Below are positions 55,696 through 64,000 of a DNA stretch of 64,000 nucleotides, piece after piece. Below the pieces are notes generated by a model. The model ran no database searches, was not told where the DNA came from, and saw only the letters and a list, made by a program, of their open reading frames with translations. Position numbers and translations under genes: made by a program. The stretch is from Anthonomus grandis grandis (taxonomy: Eukaryota; Arthropoda; Insecta; Coleoptera; Curculionidae): NCBI RefSeq assembly GCF_022605725.1, contig NC_065550.1:7564001-7628000 (forward strand), given 5' to 3'. The stretch's first letter is position 1. The number at the start of each line of letters is the position of its first letter.

Positions 55696-56533
55696 CGTAA
55701 TATATATGAGACAAAATAAAATCCCAACTATCTGTATCGAGTTTTAGATTTTTTAAAGCTGACAAATTTTTATTAAATGTATCTAGTAAATTTCGTAAAG
55801 AGGTTGGATTTTCAGATGTCAAGGGACAGCAATTTTCTATTTCTTTCCAATAAGACGTGGCTATTAAACGTATGTTATTATATCTGTCGATTAATGTATT
55901 GTAAGCTGTTAGGTAGTTTTCATGTGTTACGGGCAAATCTGCAATTAATTCTAAAGGAGGACCTTGCAAAGTAGAGAGTAAATAATTAAATTTTTCTATG
56001 TTACTAAGTGACCTGTTTGAATGTATAAGGCAGTTAAAGGTTTGTTGATAGGTCGTAAAAAGTTTAAGGTCACCTTTAAAGGTGACTAGTTGAATTTTAG
56101 GTAAAATATTAATGTGATCATTATTTCCAAATATGGTGCTGTTATGGGGAGCTCCACGCTCTACTGAAGACTCTTCTAGTGGTTGCGCAAACATTTTGTA
56201 ATATGTAATTTCAATATCTTGGGAAAGATCAATAAAATCTTTCCAAATAGCATTTTCTTCTTCGATTTTAGCATTATCAGAAGCTACTAACGATAAAATA
56301 TTATTATGTTGTTTTTCAAAACTCTTACAAATTTTTGAAAAATTTCTATAAGTCACTTTAAATTTATTACGCCAACTATCATTAGTTTTAGCACAAGTAG
56401 AGGTATCAAATAAAAGTTTAAGTTGGTTAATTGCAGTCTGCCGCAACACCTGACAACGCAAAAATTTTTCCTCCGCGGAAGGCATTATCTTAAACAAAAA
56501 AATTAACACCCTAATAACACCGACGAAGAACAA
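55655..56533 (-). pseudogene. BEL/Pao Gag (DUF1759 type)
   Basis: 292 residues with LPKIQLVTFKGDLKLFTTYQ, FNCLIHSNRSLSNIEKFNYL and LSTLQGPPLELIADLPVT, the DUF1759 Gag signature of BEL/Pao. The frame leaves the family sequence after DFILSHIYY, where a one-base shift breaks continuity with the next segment. It would form the particle shell. Confidence 0.85.
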
Positions 56534-56942
56534 ATGGAATTAACTTGAATAATTATTAAATTCTACTAAATATTAAATTTAAATTAATCATATAGTATGG
56601 AACATAAGTATATTAATTTTTTATAAGTAAATAATTTATTAAAATCGATCGCAGATAGAAGCAACTTATCGATTTCCCCGGTAAATACCAAATATGCCTA
56701 AATTTGTAAAATAGGTACTGCAAAACACGTTGACCTTGAACTTTATCTCCGGTATACCGTATTTTTGGTTTTTTATAAATTGTAACACTGTATTAATACT
56801 AAAGGGCTATTATTTTACTAAACATTTTTACGTATATAAAAATGATATATGTATGTAAAGGCATGGGCACTTTGCAAATGAAATAAAAAAATACTGAGAG
56901 CTGTTCGTTAGGCACGCAGAAAACTGACAAAATTTTCTAAAA

Positions 56943-56959
56943 TCCGGCTCGAAGGACCA
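56943..56959 (-). promoter_or_regulatory. BEL/Pao primer-binding site (tRNA-Tyr type)
   Basis: Minus strand TGGTCCTTCGAGCCGGA, four bases inside the 5' LTR, is complementary to the 3' end of insect tyrosine tRNA as I know it. Confidence 0.7.
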
Positions 56960-56963
56960 AAAA

Positions 56964-57560
56964 TGTTTTATTCTTGATTAGATGGTTTTTAAGTGGACTG
57001 TATTTGATAAGGGAAGCTGATTCTAGTTATTAGTTCAATTTTTCTTTATACCCTGACTCAGTCCTCAGTATTTATATTGGGCGGTAAATGTGAAGTAGTT
57101 AGATATTAACAAAGCTCGACTTACCCATAATTTAGCACAAATAAGGGTAAAATAGGTCGAACCCTTGGCACAGTAAATTAGAAGCCGTAAAGCCGTATCT
57201 CAAGTCTCGCGTGCGCGTTAATTCTTGCTACTGCTCGTTTACCTTTTTCTCCTAGGTACTTTTTTCTAACATTCTTCTCACTTTAGCGTAGGTACCAGGG
57301 CAATTGGATAAGAATGAGGAAAATACAAGGAAGCAGAAAGGAAATATCGGGAAAAAAAATGGACAAATAAAGTTTGTCGAGCATAAAGTATTACCAAAAA
57401 AATATTAAGTATGTGAATAAACAGTATATAAAACAAAATAAAATATTCCGATTCAATTGCAAATTACCCACTGCAGATACCAGAAAGTATAGACCTTATC
57501 CAGCTATCCAAAAAATATTAAAAAAAAAAATAAAATAAAAAGATGTATGGGAGCAAACCA
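56964..57560 (-). repeat. BEL/Pao 5' LTR
   Basis: 597 bp; mate of 50626-51221. Confidence 0.9.
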
Positions 57561-57565
57561 ACAAT

Positions 57566-58300
57566 AAAAATTTTTTTTTCGTGATGCGTAAATTGAATAC
57601 ACATAAATTCAAATAAACTTTGTGAATCAAACTGTAAAGCTATTTTCTTAAACATTATATATACTTTTTATATACATAGTTATTTCACCACCTCTTCATG
57701 TATGAAAAGTATCTTAAAAAGTAAACAATTTAGGTATAGGACATATTTTACAAGAAATTAACGTATTTCGGATAAATTTAGTAACATAAAAGTATACTGG
57801 AGGTTTAGTTTAAAAATTTTGCGATACTGCTTAATTAATTTTGGTAAATTCAAAAATTTTTAACACACACTCTGTAATACTTAAATGATAAAAGATCACT
57901 GCCAGTTTTACTTAGACCAACCGTGAGAAAAATTTCGTTGTCTACGTTAAAAAGTCTACATTGAATCCTTATAATTTTTTAAACGAACCTTCTAAACTCT
58001 AAAGGGCAAAAAAAATTAAATGAAAATTAATTACCTGTTAACGCCGAATACAAAGTTTAAAAATGTTATATCGATAAAGTGTAAATCTCTTTTTATGTCT
58101 AATTTCTTTTTGTGAAATAATATACAGAATGTCCACTTAAAAAAAACTACATATTTTATGAGTAGATTTTTGGCAACCCTAGTACTTTGTTAAAAACTTT
58201 TTGCTCTATACCCACCCATCAAGTTGAGATTTCCTGCAGTGAGCTGTCTAACCGAACCAAATTTAGTAAAAATCCACTCTTGCCATTTCAAGAAAATCTA
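57566..58300. other. Unassigned AT-rich sequence
   Basis: No gene or element motif recognised. Confidence 0.35.
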
Positions 58301-58309
58301 GACAGTCTG

Positions 58310-58460
58310 AAGTAAGATCCTGGGAATCATCGCCAATGCTTCAAGGTTCACCCGAAACACCGACATCCAAGAGGACTTTAAGGGTACTCCGCTAAAAAAA
58401 TGTCTCCGGATGACGGAGGACAAATTCATCAGGAACGCCATCGTTATTTCTTGAGTTCAA
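58310..58460 (+). pseudogene. Jockey-type RT C-terminal fragment
   Basis: SKILGIIANASRFTRNTDIQ, then EDFKGTPLKKCLRMTEDKFI, fits the extreme C-terminus of Jockey reverse transcriptases (N-K-I-L-R-x-I-x-N-A-P-x-x-x-R-N-x-D-I-x-x-D). The rest of the element is not seen. Confidence 0.6.
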
Positions 58461-58489
58461 AGCTGTTATTTTAAATGTGTCAAATTCAA

Positions 58490-58800
58490 AATTTACCTCC
58501 ATACCAAGGACCTCCATTATGAGGGCCCTGGCTGCGTAAATCAGCGGACGCGCGCACCCCAAGGGCGTCGCGGCGCTCGATATCTATTTCTGTCTCGATG
58601 ACGATCTCCGAAATGTCCCGAGGAAAATGTGTATTTTCATGATTTTCCTCAGTTTTCTTTTTCGCGAGAACGCTTTAAGGTCCGTGATGCGCGGCCTTTC
58701 GACCGATTATAGCGTTAAATAATCGGAATTTCGAAATTTGGCCCGATATATTGACGAACAAACGAGTGGAAGCCGCTTTGGAAGCATCGGAGGCTTGAAT
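58490..58800. other. GC-rich island, unknown
   Basis: CpG-rich compared with its surroundings (GGACGCGCGCACCCC, GGGCGTCGCGGCGCTCG). Contains a CCGATTATA/TAAATAATCGG hairpin near 58711-58732. No domain or RNA recognised; it could be an old promoter or a fragment of a GC-rich element. Confidence 0.3.
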
Positions 58801-59139
58801 TTATTATTGTGATAGAGGTTTAGGTGCTTGCTGTATTATACATACATGCCGAGGTGACCAATATTGGCATCGATTTTGGATTTTTTTAATCGATGACTTA
58901 ACGGCCCGGTTGTGATACTTGTGCCAAAATAAAGTGCTAAATCTAACCAAGTGACTCTATCTTTGGAAAAGTAAGTAATTTTTGGTAAGCAGTGCTCCTT
59001 GTCTTTATAGTCTGGTCGATTAAATAATTTATTTATTTCAAATACCAGGTGGCGAAGTATAATATAATAAAGGTTAGGAAAGGTTGTTGTTCTACCCACA
59101 ATAAAATGAAAAACATCTCTAAACCAATGTATTATCAAA

Positions 59140-59634
59140 GTCTATATGTATATTTCAACTAAAAATGTATACTTTGGTATTATGAATTTCGGTTATTGTA
59201 ATAGCCATGATCAGATACTAAAAAAATACAGAAATCATAAATTTCTAATCATAATAAGTTCTAAAAACCTACCAGAACTGTATAAAACAAATCGCAAAAG
59301 TCTTAAAATCATGATAAACATTGATTTATGGAATTGACAAAAATAATAAAATATTACAAACAATACATCTAGAAGCATCTAAAAGTACATGCAAAAAGTT
59401 AAAACTTTGATACAGGTCAGCCTTAGATATTTGCTATTTATGTAAAATAGAATAAAAAATTATAAGTAACTCTTTTGTACGCGTATTGATAAAAGGAAAA
59501 TTACTTTTTCATGAAAAGAGACGAAAAATATATTAATTATTATTCATTCAATTACGAAGGCTACTTGAATTAAACAAACGTAAGCTGTCAAAGTTAATCT
59601 GTTTATTAACGCAAATAGAGTTAGGAGAATTAAC

Positions 59635-59635
<1 letters not shown>
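59140..59635 (-). pseudogene. Decayed Penelope-like 3' end
   Basis: 59175-59290 matches the inverted pseudo-LTR (compare 6340-6470): ATGAATTTCGGTTATTG, CAGATACTAAAAAAATACAG and a degraded intron region ending CTTACC-like CCTACC. On the same strand 59544-59635 encodes NSPNSICVNKQINFDSLRLF, the endonuclease C-terminus also found at 6760-6830. It is truncated by the trinucleotide tract. Confidence 0.65.

Positions 59636-59719
<84 letters not shown>
59632..59719. repeat. (AAT)n microsatellite
   Basis: About 29 uninterrupted AAT units. Starts exactly where the Penelope-like coding remnant ends. Confidence 0.95.
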
Positions 59720-59759
59720 TAAAAGACTTTATTTTCACAATTTAACAAGTTAGATTTAC

Positions 59760-60870
59760 AAATAATTTTATCCTAATATAATTATACTAATGTGAAAAGA
59801 CGCGAAGTCCAGATATAGAAAACCTACACAAAAAGGTTTATCTACCTTGTTGTGTAGGTTTACTTAACCTAAGATATCCATGGTGTACCTTAATTCAAGA
59901 AAAAATTTTACAAGAAATAAATATATATGTATTATTAATAGGGCATATAGTTATACAAAAAGTTTGGAAAAATAATGTGAAATTTTGAAAGTGTTATTTT
60001 AGGCATATTTTTTTATTCAACTCTCCTGCTGGAAATAATAATCAAAGATTTTATGTATTCGTAGCTCCAAAATCTTAAAACAATCGGGAATAAAGTTAAT
60101 ATAAATCTTTGAAATATTATAGGAAAAACTTCGTTCATAAATCGATGTTCGATGTAAAGGAGGTGTTATCAAACCGTTAAATCTAATATTTCTATTATGT
60201 ACAGGATGACCGTTTTATTAGGGGCTATACCTCTTCTCAGAATCTACAGGGTTTGCAAAAAAAATTCTTACAGAAGTGTTTTCGTTTTAAGCGCATTTTT
60301 TAATTATTTGAGTTTTATCAATACAGGGTGTTCAAAAAGTGCTGCATTGACTTTAATACCAGAATTTTGAATGGGACTGCCCGTATATTTTTATATTCTT
60401 AGGTTTCTTGGGAGAAATAAAGGTAACTTTCATAAAAACTACCTATCCGAATGTTGTGTATTTTATACAGAAATGAAGGTTTTGTATTTTTTTTAGCAAA
60501 TTTATGTTCTCGGCATGCAGTGTTTTGTAATGCTAGTAATTAAGTCTTTTTAATAAAATTCCCACCACGACTTAACAAGCCCTCCTATTGATCGACGGTG
60601 TCCGGGCATTCTATATCCTTCTATGTCCTATACCAAAATCTAATAGAAAATATTTAGAATTTTATTGCAGTGATCTAATTTCAACTCTCTACAATAATAA
60701 CGCTCTTTGAACAAATTTTGCTAATTTAGTATTTCACCGTAGTAGGCTGTGGAATAACAATACTTAATATCCGCGCTTGTCGTATCCATAGCTACAGAAT
60801 AATACTTTGACAAACTTACATTGTCAGTTTAGTAGTTATTAATATTATTTAAATTAAAATCTCTCTTAAA
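59760..60870. other. Interspersed repeat debris
   Basis: No gene recognised. 60330-60350 contains CAGGGTGTTCAAAAAGTGC, a phrase common at the ends of insect DNA transposons. Confidence 0.3.
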
Positions 60871-60879
60871 AAAATTTAT

Positions 60880-61190
60880 ACAGTGGAGGAAAAAATAGAT
60901 ACCTATGCATGAATGTTTTTAACAAATTCAAAAAGTCCAGCTTTGGCGCTTAGAGAGTATAGAAGAAAATTTCCGTTACGGCAAATTCCGGAAAAGAAGT
61001 TATTTGGAAAAATCGATACAAAATTCAGGGAAGATGGTAGTTTACTCCCAAGACCTAAGAACAGACCACCACAAGGCAAACCGCTTTGGAGTTAAATATC
61101 ACAAGAAGCGCGGTTCAAGATTGTTTAAAAATTAATAACGGTAAATCATTTAAATTTCATTTAAAAGTTGAAGAACTATTAACTAATAGG
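60880..61190 (+). pseudogene. DUF4817-type HTH fragment of a transposase
   Basis: SPALALREYRRKFPLRQIPE and KKLFGKIDTKFREDGSLLPR show the N-terminal HTH of the insect transposase family (x-A-x-R-E-Y-R-R-x-F-P-x-R, then a G-S turn). The frame stops at 61095 and the following degraded frame is interrupted by the Gypsy LTR at 61195. Confidence 0.65.
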
Positions 61191-61194
61191 TCCT

Positions 61195-61484
61195 TGTAAA
61201 ATAAGACGTCCCTTGTTGCTGCTATCAATCACACTTTATTAATACCCCATTATATTACATATATTGTTTAATTCACTTCCTAATTAATTATTCAGCAAAA
61301 TACATAATGTCATTGGACTGGTATATTATAATATATGGAATAATACCTAATGCTTACTAAGCTATTTAAGGTTAATGTACCCATGGTAACAATACCAGAT
61401 ATTATTTAGATTGCACCATTTCCTATAACTAGAATATAATATAATTTGCTTATAAAATATTTTGAAGGTTATTGATCCTTTACA
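61195..61484 (-). repeat. Gypsy 3' LTR
   Basis: On the minus strand it starts TGTAAAGGATC right after a polypurine tract (AGGAAAGGGAGG, 61485-61496) and ends TTATTTTACA. 290 bp with TG...CA and inverted TGTAAA/TTTACA termini. The mate is outside the window. Confidence 0.65.
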
Positions 61485-61891
61485 CCTCCCTTTCCTAGAG
61501 AATGACCTTCACTATGGCCACTTGTGAAGGGCATTATCTAAAGACAAAAGTGTATACCTGTACTCTATATAAACAAAATAAAATTTAAAAAAAAACTATA
61601 AAATTGCTTACCCTAATAGCTACCTAGGTACCAGTTTATATTTTACAATATTATATTATTTAAAATAATTAATGGTATACATGTTAATAATAATTATTAT
61701 TATTTAACTATACTGCCTTTCAAAATTATTTTAAAGCTTTTCGCATTTGAACTATTTCCGCGCACAAATCACTTTTGTAGAAAAATGCCAAAATACACTG
61801 TGTTTGCTTTTATACTTGTTTCACTTTTTTTTCACTGCTTATGCTCAATAACTTAAATTTAAACTTAAAATTATTACAATGAAATTATATT

Positions 61892-64000
61892 TTACATTTG
61901 GTTTACATATTTGTTAAGCCTATTTTTATGAATTATAGACTCTTTGCCTTTATTATCCTTTATAATACAATTTGGACCTTGTACAGCTATGATGGTCGAA
62001 GGGCCATCATACCAAGGATCTAGTTTATGACGATCTTCATTCGTGATTAGTACTAAATCTCCTGGTTTAAGTAACAATTGAGTTGAATTCAGGTCAACAT
62101 ATGCTTTACGATTACATTTTGCTTTGTCAAGAAATTCCCTAGCTCTCTTATGAGCCGCTTGTAATCTGAAACGTATTTCTTTATCATACGCATCTAAATT
62201 ATATAATGGATCTACCTGACCATTGAGAAATTCTGGAAGGTCCGCTTGTTTAGCAAAAATTAATTCATATGGGGTATAATTATGATATGCGCTTGGTGTT
62301 GTATTATAGCAGAATGCAAAATATTTAGTCCATATATCCCAATCTAAACGCGTTTCGTTTACATACATTCGCATAAACTCATTAAGAACCCGGTGATTAC
62401 GTTCGCAACCACCTATTGTTTGGCTATGATAAGGAGTAGACGTTTTATGGGTAATTTTTATTAAATTTGTAAGGTTTTTAAAAAGTTCATTCTTATATTC
62501 AGTTCCCATGTCCGTTCTGACTTCTTTCATGGAACCGTATATAAGGATAAAATTCTCAAAAATAGCCTTAGCCACTGTTGACGCTTCTTTATTGGGGATT
62601 GGAATTATCACGACATATTTTGTTAGTTCACACTGGATCGTAACAGCATAAGAATTACCCTGATTTGATTTTTGAAAAGGACCAATTGTGTCAATGCAAA
62701 CAATATCGAAAGCTTTTTGGGGTGTAGGTGTCAATGTTAATGGTTCAATGTGTTTATAACCAGGCTTATTAACTTGACACTTATGACATTTCTTAACATA
62801 ATGAGCGACATCGCGAGACATATTTTTCCAACGATAAAATGATTTTAACTTCTTTAAGACTCTTCTTTGTCCACAATGACCTCCTAGTAAAGGGTCATTA
62901 TGAAATCTTTCAATAAGTTTAAGCTGTTCTTTTTTATCGTTTATTTCCTTTGGGGGAGAAAATAGTACAATTTTTAATTTTTCTAATATTTCTTGCCCTT
63001 TATATTTAAAATTATTTACGGTGCACCTCGTAAAAATTTTATCACTTATACTTAGTCTCATATTTTTAAAATTGCAGTCATCAGCTATTTTTTCAAGCTT
63101 AGACAATAATTGCGCTAACGCAAAATCATCATTAATGACAGGCATATTAACATTTACATTTATTTTATTTCTGAAATAGACTAATATTTTTACATAATTG
63201 CGTTCGAGCTCGAATTTTAATAAGGGCATTTTTAATATATCATAATTATTTAATGTCTCGTAAATTTTAGGTTCTGTTATTGAATTTGGGATTTTAGTTG
63301 GATTTTTTGCTGCGTCACTAACTAGTTGTTTTGTTCGTGACCTAGTTAAAACAAAAATTTGTGAGCTTGTTTCTGTAATACTCTTTACATTTTCAAAGTC
63401 AATTCTTGGCAACGCGTCAGCAGCAACATTTTCACTACCCTTAATATATTCTATCTCAAAGTCAAACTCCTCTAAATCTAAACGCATTCTGGTGAGTTTA
63501 GAAGAAGGATCTTTCATTGAGAACAAATAAACCAAGGGTCGATGATCCGATTTAACTAAAAATTTTTGTCCATATAAATAACAACGAAAATATTTAATTG
63601 CCCAATGGATTGCCGTTAATTCCTTTAAGATAGTTGGTTTGTGTGATTCTCCTTTAGTAAACGTACGAGAAGCATATGCAATAGGTAGGTCATTACCATT
63701 ACTGTTTTGCGAGAGAACTGCTCCACACGCGATATTTGATGCGTCAGTCGTAAGAATAAATTGTTTACTAAAATCGGGATACTGTAAAATTTGGGGACTT
63801 ATTAAGACATTTTTTAGTAAAGAAAAAGAATTTTGACAATCCATTGACCACACAAATTCGGTATTTTTCCTTGTTAATTTATTTAGAGGATGTGTAATTT
63901 CAGCAAAATTTGGTATAAATCTGCGGTAGTAATTGCAAAATGCTACAAATCGTTTTACTTCATCACCAGATTTCGGAATGGGATAGTTTTTTATGGTATT
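61892..64000 (-). CDS. Gypsy Pol (RT end, RNase H, integrase), partial
   Basis: The frame is open from the window edge to a stop at 61892. From the edge: end of RT with CNYYRRFIPNFAEITHPLNK; RNase H with LTTDASNIACGAVLSQ, ELTAIHWAIKYFRCYLYGQK and SDHRPLVYLF; GSENVAADALPRID (usual form A-D-A-L-S-R). Integrase follows, with the HHCC zinc site (FHNDPLLGGHCG, CHKCQVNKPG), CIDTIGPF (first D), VRTDMGTEYKNELF (second D) and GGCERNHRVLNEF (E). The C-terminus has LKPGDLVLITNE and no chromodomain. No frameshift is visible, so this part could be functional. Confidence 0.9.
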   Translation of the reverse strand, partial: NTIKNYPIPKSGDEVKRFVAFCNYYRRFIPNFAEITHPLNKLTRKNTEFVWSMDCQNSFSLLKNVLISPQILQYPDFSKQFILTTDASNIACGAVLSQNSNGNDLPIAYASRTFTKGESHKPTILKELTAIHWAIKYFRCYLYGQKFLVKSDHRPLVYLFSMKDPSSKLTRMRLDLEEFDFEIEYIKGSENVAADALPRIDFENVKSITETSSQIFVLTRSRTKQLVSDAAKNPTKIPNSITEPKIYETLNNYDILKMPLLKFELERNYVKILVYFRNKINVNVNMPVINDDFALAQLLSKLEKIADDCNFKNMRLSISDKIFTRCTVNNFKYKGQEILEKLKIVLFSPPKEINDKKEQLKLIERFHNDPLLGGHCGQRRVLKKLKSFYRWKNMSRDVAHYVKKCHKCQVNKPGYKHIEPLTLTPTPQKAFDIVCIDTIGPFQKSNQGNSYAVTIQCELTKYVVIIPIPNKEASTVAKAIFENFILIYGSMKEVRTDMGTEYKNELFKNLTNLIKITHKTSTPYHSQTIGGCERNHRVLNEFMRMYVNETRLDWDIWTKYFAFCYNTTPSAYHNYTPYELIFAKQADLPEFLNGQVDPLYNLDAYDKEIRFRLQAAHKRAREFLDKAKCNRKAYVDLNSTQLLLKPGDLVLITNEDRHKLDPWYDGPSTIIAVQGPNCIIKDNKGKESIIHKNRLNKYVNQM

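Larger units (their letters stand above)
50626..57560 (-). mobile_element. BEL/Pao LTR retrotransposon, non-autonomous copy
   Basis: 6.9 kb on the minus strand. LTRs 50626-51221 (596 bp) and 56964-57560 (597 bp) differ by about two substitutions and one indel. In plus orientation they start TGTTTTATTC and end GGGAGCAAACCA. The target duplication ACAAT is at 50621-50625 and 57561-57565. The order Gag, protease, RT, RNase H, integrase is that of BEL/Pao. The coding region has three frameshifts and one premature stop despite the young LTRs. Confidence 0.95.
61195..64000 (-). mobile_element. Gypsy LTR retrotransposon, 3' half
   Basis: 3' LTR, polypurine tract and open pol frame on the minus strand; the 5' half lies beyond position 64000. 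It is inserted in a transposase remnant. The candidate 5-bp duplication cannot be tested here. Confidence 0.9.

Noticed and set aside
59632..59719. Long Ile- or Leu-rich open frames over the AAT tract
   Set aside because: They are translations of a trinucleotide repeat; only the adjoining Penelope C-terminal remnant is meaningful.

Overview
The window is AT-rich animal DNA, almost certainly from an insect genome (a beetle would fit, but the sequence does not prove the order). The evidence is small host exons with GT-AG introns and a dense, nested set of transposable elements typical of insects: Penelope-like, Jockey/CR1-like and RNase H-bearing non-LTR elements, Copia, BEL/Pao and Gypsy LTR elements, Tc1/mariner-type, PIF/Harbinger and Helitron DNA elements. 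No bacterial gene organisation, CRISPR array or operon is present.

Layout. 1.7-3.3 kb: dead Tc1 element with ~200-bp inverted repeats. 4.0-9.5 kb: two Penelope-like insertions, a ~200-bp solo pseudo-LTR and a 3.25-kb inverted-tandem copy, each flanked by 14-16 bp duplications. 9.5-10.6 kb: HTH transposase remnant and a foldback repeat. 10.7-13.98 kb: broken APE-RT non-LTR element on the minus strand. 14.25-15.0 kb: non-autonomous Helitron. 16.4-17.6 kb: decayed DUF7869-like gene. 18.1-20.2 kb: broken DDE transposase between 19-bp inverted repeats. 20.3-21.4 kb: RT fragments. 21.6-22.5 kb: host gene on the minus strand, recognised as TEX9 (testis-expressed 9), four consecutive exons with an X-box upstream. 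22.9-24.3 kb: RNase H non-LTR 3' end joined to a transposase C-terminus. 24.5 kb: 5S rRNA-like sequence. 25.4-27.9 kb: PIF/Harbinger transposase facing a MADF gene. 30.5-31.1 kb: last three exons of an unidentified host gene. 31.2-35.4 kb: 4.2-kb Tc1-like element with a spliced transposase. 35.6-40.7 kb: near-complete CR1/Jockey-type element inside a foldback element. 43.7-48.6 kb: intact Copia element with LTRs I read as identical. 48.6-50.6 kb: non-LTR fragments. 50.6-57.6 kb: BEL/Pao element with near-identical LTRs but broken pol. 59.1-59.7 kb: decayed Penelope piece with an (AAT)n tract. 61.2-64 kb: Gypsy element running off the window.

The youngest insertions, judged by LTR identity, are the Copia and BEL elements; both sit in older non-LTR debris. 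The most interesting points are the Penelope group (an intron precisely absent from a solo pseudo-LTR copy that has its own target duplication, plus a hammerhead-like fold), the X-box upstream of the TEX9 exons, and a large Tc1 element with a 1.5-kb intron that has lost its first catalytic aspartate. All calls were made by reading the sequence; no database search was run.
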